A stretch of 64,000 bases of DNA from NCBI RefSeq assembly GCF_005280205.1, contig NZ_SUND01000001.1, positions 124,001 to 188,000 on the forward strand, written 5' to 3'. Below the pieces are notes generated by a model that worked only from the letters and a program-made list of their open reading frames with translations, made no database searches and was not told the DNA's origin. Shown piece by piece: positions 29,001 through 38,471 of this stretch. The translations under genes were made by a program, and so were the position numbers. Source of the DNA: Bacillus yapensis. GTDB lineage: Bacteria; Bacillota; Bacilli; Bacillales; Cytobacillaceae. How positions within the stretch are numbered: the stretch's first letter is position 1; each line of letters begins with the position of its first letter.

Positions 29001-30269
29001 CTATTGAGCAGCCTTTACTGTCGAAGGAGTTCCACTTGGTTTTAGACTTTTGAACACTCTTAAAAAATAAAGTGAGCCAACTAAATAAAGACTAGCCGTA
29101 ATCGAGAAAACGATCGCGTAGCCCCAATATGCACCGTGCGCTATCACAATTCCCGTTGAGACAGGTCCCATAATGGCCCATCCAAGATTAAAAACCATCT
29201 GGTTTACAGAATTAGCTAAGCCTTTTACCGAGTTGTCGACTCTCGACATCATTAACGACGTCTGAATTGGATTACCTGCATTCATCAGTGCTTGTCTAAA
29301 CAAGAACCCAACGGCAGCGAGCCACAAATTTTCGGTATAGGCGGTTAATAGAAGAAACGGCAATGATGACAATTGTAAGATTACAACCGCTTTAACTTCT
29401 CCGAACCGTTTTACCATTAATGGACCAATAATCATCGCGACCGCAGTAGCTGCTTGACCTAGAGATATAATGAGTCCAATGACTGAATTGGATGCGAAGA
29501 ATCGATCAGCAAAATAGAGATTCAAATAAGGAATGACTAATCCAGCTCCGACACCGATGATTAATTGGGCTACGGCAAACAAGAGAATAATTTTGAAACC
29601 CTCCCGTTGTGAGCGAAACTTTTCCCTAAATGGAATCTTTATTTCTCTTTCCTTCTTCACTTCCCTTACTTCATGAAATTTTGCGATTGGGATTAAGGCA
29701 ATAAGAAAAATTCCTCCTGCGATTAGTAAGGTGAGGCGAATACTTACCAATTGTGAAAAATAAACAGCGAAGAAATCCGTTAATATTCCACCGAATAAAT
29801 TCCCGATCACACTCGCACCTGTCATGACGGCTGAAAAAATACTAAATAGGTATACTCTCTGACCAGGCTTGGAGTTTTCCGACAACCAAGGGATGGCTGA
29901 CACCTGAAAGAACGCTATCGTTAAACCCGTTGCAAAAGCCAAACTAACCAATAAGGATTGCCCTTCAAAAATTCCTCTCATTATTAAGATGAGTCCTGAT
30001 AGGACTACTCCAAAAAGCATCATTTTCTTTCTTCCAAAACGGTCACTGAATATCCCAGCTGGGACAAGGATCAAAGCTGTCGCTAATGATGTCATTGAAA
30101 TAACCTGGCCATTTACTTGCTCATCATAACCAAGCTCCCGAACGTAAAAGTTATAAATCACCATAAAAACGCCTAAACCAATTTGTACAAAAACATTGGC
30201 TAATATCGTCAATCTTATGTTTTGATTGTAGCTTTTTATTTGTGAAGACCATTCTTTCAAAAATGGCAT
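29001..30269 (-). CDS. Major facilitator superfamily transporter
   Basis: A 422-residue protein with 12 predicted membrane segments. The MFS loop 2-3 motif is GIFSDRFGRKKMM. It begins with a basic cytoplasmic helix (FLKEWSSQIKSYNQ). Substrate unknown; likely drug or metabolite export. It is not part of the conserved yusD-yusE core as I recall it from B. subtilis, so it may be a local insertion. No cognate regulator is adjacent. Confidence 0.88.
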   Translation of the reverse strand: MPFLKEWSSQIKSYNQNIRLTILANVFVQIGLGVFMVIYNFYVRELGYDEQVNGQVISMTSLATALILVPAGIFSDRFGRKKMMLFGVVLSGLILIMRGIFEGQSLLVSLAFATGLTIAFFQVSAIPWLSENSKPGQRVYLFSIFSAVMTGASVIGNLFGGILTDFFAVYFSQLVSIRLTLLIAGGIFLIALIPIAKFHEVREVKKEREIKIPFREKFRSQREGFKIILLFAVAQLIIGVGAGLVIPYLNLYFADRFFASNSVIGLIISLGQAATAVAMIIGPLMVKRFGEVKAVVILQLSSLPFLLLTAYTENLWLAAVGFLFRQALMNAGNPIQTSLMMSRVDNSVKGLANSVNQMVFNLGWAIMGPVSTGIVIAHGAYWGYAIVFSITASLYLVGSLYFLRVFKSLKPSGTPSTVKAAQ

Positions 30270-30355
30270 GAGAGTAATCTCCTTGTGATTATTTCGTATT
30301 CCTAAATATCATAATCTCTCCACATCCGAAAGTAAACAAAATTTTCACAAAAATA

Positions 30356-30379
30356 AAAGACCCTAGATAAGAGTCTTTT
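30356..30379 (-). terminator. Terminator overlapping the yusE 3' end
   Basis: The imperfect stem AAAGAC.CT / AG.GTCTTT is followed by TTATTTTTG on the minus strand. The yusE stop codon lies inside the hairpin. Confidence 0.65.
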
Positions 30380-30677
30380 GTTTAATCACTTCATATAAAA
30401 ATGGTACCGAATGAAACGCATATAATTTCTCAATAATTTCTGATTCCCGGAAAATCAGCAAACAGGGGACACTTTCCACTTCCCACTCTAATGCCAATTG
30501 GGGAATATAATTTAAATCGCATTTCCCCCACATTTGGTTAGGAAATAACTCTGCTACAACTTCAATCATTTTTCCAGCAACCTGACAAGTGCCGCACAAG
30601 GGAGTATAGAGGTATAAGATAAAATTGCCCTCTCCCTTTAATTTTTCGTTGATTTCATCTTTATTCCATTCTTGCAT
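30363..30677 (-). CDS. yusE: Thioredoxin-like protein (YusE type)
   Basis: 104 residues with a thioredoxin fold. The active site is CGTC (YTPLCGTCQVA), with the cis-proline in ESVPCLLIF. The start is ATG with TGAGG about seven bases upstream. It probably reduces a cytoplasmic disulfide or handles a thiol intermediate; partner unknown. Neighbours yusF and gcvH match the B. subtilis order. Confidence 0.85.
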   Translation of the reverse strand: MQEWNKDEINEKLKGEGNFILYLYTPLCGTCQVAGKMIEVVAELFPNQMWGKCDLNYIPQLALEWEVESVPCLLIFRESEIIEKLYAFHSVPFLYEVIKQKTLI

Positions 30678-30693
30678 TTAGTTCCTCACCATC

Positions 30694-31047
30694 TCATTTA
30701 TCCAAAAATTCAGCATGGACATCGATATTTGCTGCCAAAAGAACAGTCGCTAAGTGATGTTCCGGCGTCGTGGCAACCTCCCGATACATTTTATCAATAT
30801 AAAGATGTTCTGCCTCTGGAAGCTCACGTATGAATTGTTTCCTTAGCTTTTCGCCAGCAGCATCGGCATCCACTAAAATGTACGCATCTTTTCCCGTAAT
30901 ATACTCGATTAGTTCATCTAATCGTGAGATGCTTATCGTTCCGTTTGTACAAATAATTTCAACAGGTTCTTTGACAATGCTTTGTACTTTTCGCTTATCA
31001 GTCGTTCCTTCAACGATAATAATCTTCTCTGCGTACATATCATTCAT
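30694..31047 (-). CDS. yusF: Toprim-domain protein (YusF type)
   Basis: 117 residues forming a single Toprim domain: the glutamate is in IIIVEGTTDK and the DxD motif in ILVDADAAGEKLRKQF. AAAGGTGA serves as ribosome binding site. Small Toprim proteins act on nucleic acids, but this one's substrate is unknown. 16 bases separate it from yusE. Confidence 0.87.
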   Translation of the reverse strand: MNDMYAEKIIIVEGTTDKRKVQSIVKEPVEIICTNGTISISRLDELIEYITGKDAYILVDADAAGEKLRKQFIRELPEAEHLYIDKMYREVATTPEHHLATVLLAANIDVHAEFLDK

Positions 31048-31213
31048 CTATATCACCTTTTGCCATTATGGTAACTACTATTATATGTTTTCGAGAACGG
31101 AGAGTTCATCTCCTGCCTTTTTGTAAAAAATACAAGGAATGATACTTTTCTCCTTCTTTTAAACAACTGACAGGTTGTTTTTAGTTAGTGTTTCAAAAAA
31201 TGACAAAATAAAT

Positions 31214-31238
31214 GAAAAACGCTCCTAAAAAGGAGCGC
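31214..31238 (-). terminator. Terminator of gcvH
   Basis: Stem CGCTCCT / AGGAGCG with a four-base loop and GTTTTT on the minus strand, starting nine bases past the gcvH stop. Confidence 0.85.
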
Positions 31239-31246
31239 AGTTTAAA

Positions 31247-31630
31247 TTAGTCTTCATTAATCATGCTTGCATATTCTGCTGCAGACATTAATTTTTCTAC
31301 ATCAGAAGCATCAGCTGGTTCAATTACAATCATCCATGCTTTTTCATATGGAGATTCGTTAACAAATTCAGGACTGTCGTTTAATTCTTCGTTAATTTCA
31401 ACAACTTTTCCGCTGATTGGAGCGTATAACTCAGAAACAGTTTTAACGGATTCCACACTTCCAAAAGGCTCGTTCGCTGTCACTTCATCTCCTATTTCAG
31501 GAAGCTCAACGAAAACGATGTCACCTAACTCTGATTGTGCAAAATCAGTAATCCCTATACGTGCCTGTTCTCCCTCAATCTTTACCCATTCATGTTCTTT
31601 TGAATAACGTAATTCTTTTGGTGTAGCCAT
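31247..31630 (-). CDS. gcvH: GcvH, glycine cleavage system H protein / lipoyl relay
   Basis: 127 residues, standard length. The lipoyl lysine lies in [17 protein letters not shown]; the N-terminus is [18 protein letters not shown]. GcvH carries the methylamine intermediate between glycine cleavage enzymes. In Bacillus it is also the obligate relay for lipoic acid attachment, which may explain why it stands apart from the other gcv genes. GGAGGGG precedes ATG. Own terminator downstream. Confidence 0.96.
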   Translation of the reverse strand: MATPKELRYSKEHEWVKIEGEQARIGITDFAQSELGDIVFVELPEIGDEVTANEPFGSVESVKTVSELYAPISGKVVEINEELNDSPEFVNESPYEKAWMIVIEPADASDVEKLMSAAEYASMINED

Positions 31631-31709
31631 GTTAACCCCTCCATTATCAATTGATTGTTATATGTAGTTTTACATTACATACTTTGATATAAGTGTCTTA
31701 CCATACCCA

Positions 31710-32066
31710 TCAACTAAAGAACTTCTCATACTCCTCTTCCTTGAAGCCTAATGTCACCTTTTCTCCATCAGTAAGTAATGGACGCTTGATCAGCATGCCA
31801 TCAGAAGCAAGAATATCAAGGAGTTCCTCATCAGAGGCAGTTTTCACCTTATCCTTTAACCCAAGTTCACGATACTTCATACCACTTGTGTTAAAAAACT
31901 TTTTAAGGTCTAAACCACTTTTTTTATACAGCTTCTCAAGCTCTTCTCGAGAAGGCGTATTTTCAACAATATGTACATCTTGATACGAAACATTGTGGGC
32001 ATCTAGCCATTTCTTCGCATTACGGCATGTCCCACATTTCGGATACCAGTAAAAGGTTAATCCCAT
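31710..32066 (-). CDS. yusI: ArsC/Spx-family protein (YusI type)
   Basis: 118 residues from ATG at 32066, with AGGTGA upstream; in-frame codons before it have no site. A thioredoxin-like ArsC/Spx fold with CxxC (WYPKCGTCRNAKKWL) and the conserved IKRPLL motif. Spx proteins bind RNA polymerase and arsenate reductases reduce arsenate; this subfamily's activity is uncertain. The synteny with gcvH and fadE matches B. subtilis. Confidence 0.85.
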   Translation of the reverse strand: MGLTFYWYPKCGTCRNAKKWLDAHNVSYQDVHIVENTPSREELEKLYKKSGLDLKKFFNTSGMKYRELGLKDKVKTASDEELLDILASDGMLIKRPLLTDGEKVTLGFKEEEYEKFFS

Positions 32067-32104
32067 AATTTCACCTACCCCTGTAATGTTATCCATTTTG
32101 CTAA

Positions 32105-32195
32105 AGCTCTTTTCTCAAACTTTATTGCTTTGGAGCAAAAAAACAATATCTTTGTTGTCAATGATAATTAGTCGTAAATCATTTAGAAAAGAGCT
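32105..32195. other. Intergenic region with a spaced inverted repeat
   Basis: The 298-bp gap between yusI and fadE has no gene. It holds AGCTCTTTTCT (32105-32115) and its complement AGAAAAGAGCT (32185-32195), about 70 bases apart. The stretch to about 32300 resembles a dispersed intergenic Bacillus repeat I recall, but I cannot confirm it. Confidence 0.3.
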
Positions 32196-32352
32196 TGCAA
32201 ACTAGTTACGATGCACCAAATAGCTATTTCTACGTTAAAATCGGCAGTAGGATTTTAACAACACTCTTTACGAAAACAGCCTTAGCTAAAAGTTTCTATT
32301 TGCATAGTACCATATTGGAATAATCATCACAATGATTCACGAAAATTATAAA

Positions 32353-32374
32353 GCTCCCCTTGTAAAAGGGGAGC
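32353..32374 (-). terminator. Terminator of the fad operon
   Basis: Stem GCTCCCCT / AGGGGAGC with a six-base loop, followed on the minus strand by TTTATAATTTTC, about 20 bases past the fadE stop. Confidence 0.8.
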
Positions 32375-32394
32375 CTCGGAACATAATTTTTTTC

Positions 32395-34179
32395 TTACAG
32401 CACGTACTTTTCAGCATCAATAAGTTTTACAGAAGCTTCACGTTTTTTCGCAATCACATTTATTGGTGTGTGGCGAGTTAGCTTACGAAGGGTAGAAATC
32501 ATCATGCGTAGCATATCTCCACTTTCAGCAGCAACTAATGTTTCTTTTGCATCTGCTTCAATTTTATTGAATGCTTCTTGGCAGAAGATTTGAGTGTAAA
32601 GAAGCTTTTGGTTGCTCTTTTCTAGGCCGTTCTTCGCAATCGCTTTTTCCGTACGAAGCACTGTAGATTCCATTGCATATACATTCGCCACAATATCAGC
32701 AATATTAACAAAGATTTCTTGTTCTTTTTCAACTTCTTTGCCGAATTTTTGAGCAGCTAAGCCCGCAGCAAGTAGGGCAATTTTCTTACCATTATTCACT
32801 AACATTTTTTCTTGCGCTAACGGCTCATCACCTGGCTCTTCAGGCATTAGCATCATCAATTCTTCTTGTAGCGCCATTGCCTTTTGGAATAATGGAAGTT
32901 CACCTTTTAGAGCTTTCTTCAAATATGTTCCAAGCACTAGTAAACGGTTAATTTCATTTGTTCCTTCGAAAATACGGTTGATACGAGAATCACGGTACGC
33001 ACGCGCAATTTCATATTCCTCCATGAAGCCGTAACCGCCGTGTAATTGAACACCTTCATCCACAACATAGTCAAGAACTTCTGTGTTGAAGAACTTACCT
33101 AATGAGCACTCAATTGCGTACTCAGCGATTGAAGCAGCAACAGCTTTTCCACCGTTAACCTCTTCTTCAGTCAGTTTGCTCATACGCTCTTCAAATAATC
33201 CAACCGTACGATAAATGGAGCTTTCAGCCGCATATAGCTTGGAAGCCATAGTAGCAATCTTCTCTTTTGTTAAGTTAAAAGAAGATAGCGGTGTTTTGAA
33301 TTGTTGACGTTGGTTTGTGTATGGAATCGTTACTTCTAAAGCACGTTTCGCTCCACCAAGAGCACCAACCCCTAACTTGTAACGACCGATGTTCAAGATA
33401 TTAAAGGCAATGATATGACCTCTGCCAATTTCACCTAAAAGGTTTTCCACAGGTACCTGTGCATCCTGAAGAATCAATGTACGAGTAGATGAACTCTTAA
33501 TCCCCATCTTATCTTCTTCCGCACCAGTAGAAACTCCTGGGAATTCTCTTTCGACGATAAATGCAGAGAATTTATCTCCATCAATTTTTGCATAAACTAC
33601 GAATACATCAGCAAATCCAGCGTTTGTGATCCACTGTTTTTCTCCATTTAACACATAATGAGTACCAGCTGAATTTAATTTCGCTACAGTTTTTGCGCCT
33701 AGTGCATCTGATCCGGAGCTTGGCTCTGTTAATGCGTAAGCTGCAATCTTTTCACCAGTTGCAAGTTCTGGAAGATATTTTTGCTTTTGGTCTTCGTTTC
33801 CGAATAACACGATTGGAAGTGATCCAATTCCTACGTGTGCTCCGTGTGTGATTCCGAAACCACCAGCAATCGCCATTTTTTCAGCAATAAGGGCTGAGCT
33901 TACTTTATCTAATGCAAGACCGCCGTACTCTTCAGGTACGTCTGCACCAAGAAGTCCTAATTCTCCTGCTGATTTTAATAGCTTTACAGAACGATCGAAT
34001 TCATGCTTTTCAAGATAAGGTACTTCAGGTAATACTTCATTGACAACATAATCCTCTGTTGTTTTTGCAATCATTACTTGCTCATCAGAAAAATCCTCTG
34101 GTGTGAATACTTGATCGTAGTTCACGTCTTCAATTAGAAAGCTTCCACCTTTAATTAGGTTTTCAGTTTGATTTGACAT
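32395..34179 (-). CDS. fadE: FadE, acyl-CoA dehydrogenase
   Basis: 594 residues, the length of the Bacillus FadE (YusJ) class, with an extra C-terminal helical domain after the canonical dehydrogenase. Visible are YALTEPSSGSDA and KQWITNAGFADVFVV (FAD- and substrate-binding) and RIFEGTNEINRLL near residue 400. It performs the first oxidation of fatty acyl-CoA, passing electrons to ETF. GGAGG lies seven bases before ATG. Third gene of the fadN-fadA-fadE unit, headed by a FadR box. Confidence 0.95.
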   Translation of the reverse strand: MSNQTENLIKGGSFLIEDVNYDQVFTPEDFSDEQVMIAKTTEDYVVNEVLPEVPYLEKHEFDRSVKLLKSAGELGLLGADVPEEYGGLALDKVSSALIAEKMAIAGGFGITHGAHVGIGSLPIVLFGNEDQKQKYLPELATGEKIAAYALTEPSSGSDALGAKTVAKLNSAGTHYVLNGEKQWITNAGFADVFVVYAKIDGDKFSAFIVEREFPGVSTGAEEDKMGIKSSSTRTLILQDAQVPVENLLGEIGRGHIIAFNILNIGRYKLGVGALGGAKRALEVTIPYTNQRQQFKTPLSSFNLTKEKIATMASKLYAAESSIYRTVGLFEERMSKLTEEEVNGGKAVAASIAEYAIECSLGKFFNTEVLDYVVDEGVQLHGGYGFMEEYEIARAYRDSRINRIFEGTNEINRLLVLGTYLKKALKGELPLFQKAMALQEELMMLMPEEPGDEPLAQEKMLVNNGKKIALLAAGLAAQKFGKEVEKEQEIFVNIADIVANVYAMESTVLRTEKAIAKNGLEKSNQKLLYTQIFCQEAFNKIEADAKETLVAAESGDMLRMMISTLRKLTRHTPINVIAKKREASVKLIDAEKYVL

Positions 34180-34237
34180 GTGATTATTCCTCCATTCTAT
34201 TTAGGAGGGGAGCAAGAATCACTCCCCTAAAATTTGA

Positions 34238-35413
34238 CTACAATAATTCAAATACTCCAGCTGCACCCATTCCTCCACCAATACACATCGTGACCACACC
34301 AAATTGTTGGTTACGACGTTTCATTTCGTGAATGAGAGATAGCGTTAATTTTGCACCTGTACAGCCAAGTGGATGGCCAAGTGCAATGGCGCCTCCATTG
34401 ACGTTCACTTTTTCTTCATCTAAGCCAAGCTCTCGAATAACTTGAAGAGATTGAGAAGCAAATGCTTCATTTAACTCAAATAAGCCAATATCAGATAGCT
34501 CTAATCCAGCAAGCTTCAACGCTTTTGGAATCGCTACAACAGGACCAACACCCATGATTTCAGGTGGTACGCCACCAACGGCAAAGGATCTGAACTTCAC
34601 GAGAGGAGTTAAGCCTTGTGCTTCAGCTTTTTCTCGATCCATCACTAAAACCGCCGCTGCTCCATCACTTGTTTGTGAAGAGTTCCCTGCTGTAACAGAA
34701 CCTGTAACAGAAAAGGCTGGGCGAAGCTTCGCTAGTGTTTCAACTGTAGAATCAGCACGGACACCTTCGTCTTGGCTGAATAAAAATGTTTTTTCTACAA
34801 GCTTGTTGTTACTGTCCACATAACGATTCGTTACTTCAACAGGAACAATTTCATCCACAAATTTTCCTTCTTGAATGGCTCTAGCTGCCTTTTGATGACT
34901 GCGTACAGCAAAAGCATCTTGGTCCTCGCGGGAAATTCCATACTTCTTCGCCACTTCTTCAGCTGTATGTCCCATACCCATGTAGTACTCAGGCGCAGTT
35001 TCAGCCAATTTTGCATTTGGACGAACCACATGCCCCATCATTGGTACCATACTCATGGATTCGGCTCCACCAGCTAGGATAGTGTCTGCATGACCGATCA
35101 TAATTTTTTCAGCAGCATAAGCAATCGTTTGAAGGCCTGATGAACAATAACGATTCACCGTTACTGCCGGTACTGTGTTAGGAAGTCCAGCAAGTGCCCC
35201 GATATTGCGGGCCATATTCAAACCTTGCTCCGCTTCTGGCATCGCACACCCAATTATCAAATCATCGATATTTCCTTCATAATTGCCCGCTCTTTTTAAC
35301 GTTTCCTTAACCACAAGAGCCCCTAAATCGTCTGGTCGTACATTCGCAAGTGAGCCCTTTTTCGCTTTTCCGACCGGAGTACGGGCTCCTGCTACGATTA
35401 CCGCTTCTCTCAT
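34238..35413 (-). CDS. fadA: FadA, 3-ketoacyl-CoA thiolase
   Basis: 391 residues, a standard degradative thiolase. The acylated cysteine is in [12 protein letters not shown], with NEAFASQ and GHPLGCTGA, and the second catalytic Cys in [11 protein letters not shown]. It releases acetyl-CoA at the last step of beta-oxidation. It lies between fadN and fadE; a GC-rich hairpin in the 58-base gap to fadE might adjust relative expression. Confidence 0.96.
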   Translation of the reverse strand: MREAVIVAGARTPVGKAKKGSLANVRPDDLGALVVKETLKRAGNYEGNIDDLIIGCAMPEAEQGLNMARNIGALAGLPNTVPAVTVNRYCSSGLQTIAYAAEKIMIGHADTILAGGAESMSMVPMMGHVVRPNAKLAETAPEYYMGMGHTAEEVAKKYGISREDQDAFAVRSHQKAARAIQEGKFVDEIVPVEVTNRYVDSNNKLVEKTFLFSQDEGVRADSTVETLAKLRPAFSVTGSVTAGNSSQTSDGAAAVLVMDREKAEAQGLTPLVKFRSFAVGGVPPEIMGVGPVVAIPKALKLAGLELSDIGLFELNEAFASQSLQVIRELGLDEEKVNVNGGAIALGHPLGCTGAKLTLSLIHEMKRRNQQFGVVTMCIGGGMGAAGVFELL

Positions 35414-35510
35414 CTCATTCCCTCTCTTTCATTCATATTACGAAACTATCTATCTATAGACTGTGAATACACCTATTTATATGAAATTCTTTTATGATTA
35501 TAGGCATTAA

Positions 35511-37895
35511 TTAGTTGCGCAATGGCTTTCCTTTTAAAAGCATATGCTGCATACGTTGCTGAGATTTCGGCTCTGCCACTAGGCTTAAGAAAGCTTCTCT
35601 CTCTAAATCTAGCAAATATTGCTCATCTACTTCTGTGCCATATGGAACCTTTCCACCTGCAATTACATACGCAAGCTTCTTCGCAATTTTCATGTCATGC
35701 TCCGAAATATAGCCTGAGTAGAGCATTGCTTGTGCCCTTAGTAATAACGTTGCGTAACCAGGTTCGCCAACAACTGGTACTTTCTTACGTACTGGCGGTG
35801 TATACCCTTGCTCAGAAAGGGCTAAAACGGCTTGCTTAGCATCATAAATTTGATGGTCACCGTTTACACTGATTCCATCAGCCTTGTTTAAGAAGTTGTT
35901 ATCCCGTGCTTCCTCACCAGAAGTAGAGACCTTCGCCATCGCAATCGTTTCAAATACAGCGTTCGCTACCTTTTGAAGATCAAATTCAACTCCATTTGGC
36001 AGGCTGTTCAAATGCTTGATATAAAGCTCTTTGTTTCCGCCTCCACCAGGAATTAGACCAACTCCTGCTTCAACAAGACCCATATACGTTTCAGACGAAG
36101 CTTGGATATGTGCAGTAGGAAGACATACTTCTGCTCCTCCACCGAGTGTCATGCCAAACGGCGCGGCCACAACTGGTTTACTGCTGTACTTAATTTTTAA
36201 GCTCGCTTGTTGGAAATGGCGAACAACCATATCAAGTTCAAATACATCGTCCTGTGCTTCCATTAGGATCATCGCTAGATTCGCACCTACACAGAAATTC
36301 TTGCCTTGGTTTCCAATCACTAGCCCTTTGTAGTTCTTTTCCACTTCATCAATAGCAAAGTTAATCATCTGCAAAATGTCCAAGCCGATTGCATTGCTCT
36401 TTGAATGGAATTCAAGTAACGCTACGCCATCGCCAATATCAATTAAGCTCGCACCAGTGTTCTTTTTAATGACACCTTTTTGCTTTTTGATTTTTGCCAG
36501 ATTCATAACCTTTGGATTTTCTTCTACTAATTTATACTCACCATTTTGGTAGAAATATAAGTCTCCATTCTCTTCTTCCTTATAAAAAGAAGTAAAGCCC
36601 TTGGCAAGCATATCTTTCACCCAAGCAGGAACGGTTAAGCCTTGTTCTTCCATTTTTTGCACGGATTTCTCAACGCCAATCGCATCCCATGCTTCAAATG
36701 GACCTTGCTGCCAACCGAAACCCCACTTCATCGCCCGGTCGATTGCAACGACATCGTCTGCAATTTGCCCAAGGAGGTCTGCTGAGTATACTAATACTGG
36801 ACTATAAATACTCCATAAAAGCTCTCCTGCGCGATCTTTTGCATAAACAAGCGCTTTCAATTTATTCGCTACGCCTTTTGTTTGCTTTGCTAATTCAATT
36901 GACGGTGCTTGCAGTTTTTTCCGTGGTCCATATTCTAGTGTTGCTGGATCTAATTCGAGAATTTCTTTTCCTTGCTTCAAGAAAAATCCTTGGCCAGACT
37001 TGCTTCCTAACCAGCCATTTTCGATCATTTTCTGAAGAAAGGTTGGAATTTCAAATACTTCTTTTTCTGCTCCCTCTACTTGGTCGTACACATTTTTTGC
37101 CACGTGAGCAAATGTATCAAGACCGACTACATCAAGGGTTCTAAAGGTTGCACTCTTCGCTCTTCCAATTAGTGGACCCGTCACAGAATCTACTTCACCG
37201 ACACTGTAGCCACCTTTTATCATTTCGCGAACAGTCACGAGTAACCCATACGTACCGATGCGGTTCGCAATAAAGTTCGGAGTATCCTTTGCCTCAACAA
37301 CACCTTTGCCAAGAACGTCTTCGCCAAATGTTTTCATAAAAGAAAGAACTTCAGTATCTGTATGCTTTGTCGGAATCACTTCTAATAGTTTCAAGTAGCG
37401 TGGTGGATTGAAGAAGTGCGTTCCTAGGAAATGCTTTTGGAAGTCCTCAGAGCGACCTTCTACCATCGCTTCAACAGAAATCCCTGATGTGTTGGAGCTG
37501 ATGATGCTTCCAGGTTTACGGTACTTATCAACCTTTTCAAAAATCTGCTTTTTGATTGCAAGATTTTCAACAACGACTTCGATTACCCAGTCCACATCTT
37601 TTAAGAGCACAAGGTCATCTTCAAAGTTCCCTGCTTGAATAAGGGTAAGATTCTTCTTTGAAGTAAGTGGTGCAGGTTTTTGCTTTAATAGTTTTTGAAT
37701 AGCTGTTTCACTAATTCGATTACGTACTTGCTTATCTTCTAGGGTTAACCCTTTTACTTTTTCGGCATCTGTTAATTCACGAGGTACGATATCCAATAAC
37801 AAGGTTGGGATTCCAATGTTTGCTAAATGCGCGGCAATCCCAGAACCCATGACACCAGAGCCCAAAACTGCTGCTTTTTTGATTTGTTGGACCAA
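35511..37895 (-). CDS. fadN: FadN, enoyl-CoA hydratase / 3-hydroxyacyl-CoA dehydrogenase
   Basis: A 794-residue bifunctional beta-oxidation enzyme. The 3-hydroxyacyl-CoA dehydrogenase is N-terminal (GSGVMGSGIAAHLANIG, GTHFFNPPRYLKLLE, IANRIGTYG) and the enoyl-CoA hydratase C-terminal (FGMTLGGGAEVCLP, GLVEAGVGLIPGGGG), the reverse of the E. coli FadB order and typical of Bacillus. The start is TTG at 37895 with AAGGAGG upstream. First gene of the fad operon; a perfect FadR box lies just upstream. Confidence 0.97.
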   Translation of the reverse strand: MVQQIKKAAVLGSGVMGSGIAAHLANIGIPTLLLDIVPRELTDAEKVKGLTLEDKQVRNRISETAIQKLLKQKPAPLTSKKNLTLIQAGNFEDDLVLLKDVDWVIEVVVENLAIKKQIFEKVDKYRKPGSIISSNTSGISVEAMVEGRSEDFQKHFLGTHFFNPPRYLKLLEVIPTKHTDTEVLSFMKTFGEDVLGKGVVEAKDTPNFIANRIGTYGLLVTVREMIKGGYSVGEVDSVTGPLIGRAKSATFRTLDVVGLDTFAHVAKNVYDQVEGAEKEVFEIPTFLQKMIENGWLGSKSGQGFFLKQGKEILELDPATLEYGPRKKLQAPSIELAKQTKGVANKLKALVYAKDRAGELLWSIYSPVLVYSADLLGQIADDVVAIDRAMKWGFGWQQGPFEAWDAIGVEKSVQKMEEQGLTVPAWVKDMLAKGFTSFYKEEENGDLYFYQNGEYKLVEENPKVMNLAKIKKQKGVIKKNTGASLIDIGDGVALLEFHSKSNAIGLDILQMINFAIDEVEKNYKGLVIGNQGKNFCVGANLAMILMEAQDDVFELDMVVRHFQQASLKIKYSSKPVVAAPFGMTLGGGAEVCLPTAHIQASSETYMGLVEAGVGLIPGGGGNKELYIKHLNSLPNGVEFDLQKVANAVFETIAMAKVSTSGEEARDNNFLNKADGISVNGDHQIYDAKQAVLALSEQGYTPPVRKKVPVVGEPGYATLLLRAQAMLYSGYISEHDMKIAKKLAYVIAGGKVPYGTEVDEQYLLDLEREAFLSLVAEPKSQQRMQHMLLKGKPLRN

Positions 37896-37917
37896 TGACT
37901 TCTCCTCCTTTTATTTT

Positions 37918-37935
37918 TGAATGAATACTCATTCA
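37918..37935. promoter_or_regulatory. FadR operator upstream of fadN
   Basis: TGAATGAATACTCATTCA matches the Bacillus FadR consensus TGAATGANTANTCATTCA at every fixed base. It is a perfect inverted repeat (TGAATGA / TCATTCA) about 20 bases upstream of the fadN start. FadR (a TetR protein) should block transcription here until long-chain acyl-CoA is present. Confidence 0.92.
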
Positions 37936-38137
37936 TTTTTGTGATAAAAAAATTTTTGGCATAAATTTTATTTCATGACTTCACTTCAAAAAAGGACATC
38001 ATGAAACATTCTAGATAATCTCATCATAAAATATTTAGACTTTTTCCGCAATAAATTTTTTGAAAATTTTCTTGATTCATAAGTCCATGCTAATTAGGAA
38101 ATGTTATAGGTGTTACTTTGTATTTGGAGGTGTTCAA

Positions 38138-38269
38138 ATGAGTAAAAAACAGAAAGATCCATCCAAGGCAGGAGTCAGTGCCGCTAGTGTGGAAGGCAAT
38201 GCAGGTCCAGGAGCTGAAAAGGCACATAAGGATAAAAAGAACAGCCAGAACGATCAATTTAAACGCTAA
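38138..38269 (+). CDS. yuzL: YuzL-family small protein
   Basis: 43 residues from ATG at 38138, with GGAGG upstream: MSKKQKDPSKAGVSAASVEG at the N-terminus and a Lys/Asn-rich tail. It resembles YuzL, a small Bacillus protein encoded beside fadN; small acid-soluble spore proteins look alike. It is divergent from fadN. Function unknown, possibly spore-associated. Confidence 0.75.
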   Translation: MSKKQKDPSKAGVSAASVEGNAGPGAEKAHKDKKNSQNDQFKR

Positions 38270-38361
38270 AGATTAAATCAGAGATTTTTGCTCAAGATCG
38301 CCCTTCCCTCATCCAAGGGGGTCCACATCTTTAATCATTTAGATACCGCTCATATTTCGGA

Positions 38362-38397
38362 GAGTCCGTTTAGACAACGGGCTCTTGTCTTTTTTTC
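38362..38397 (+). terminator. Terminator after yuzL
   Basis: Stem GAGTCCGTT / AACGGGCTC (one G-T pair), five-base loop, then TTGTCTTTTTTTC. The distance from the yuzL stop is about 90 bases. Confidence 0.7.
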
Positions 38398-38471
38398 AAG
38401 CAAGAATTCGGATAATCATACCAAAAAAGGAAACAATATGGGTAGCTTTTTGGATAAGGGGACCTGTTCCA

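Noticed and set aside
36689-37144. 151-codon plus-strand frame
   Set aside because: Antisense to fadN; no start signals or family.
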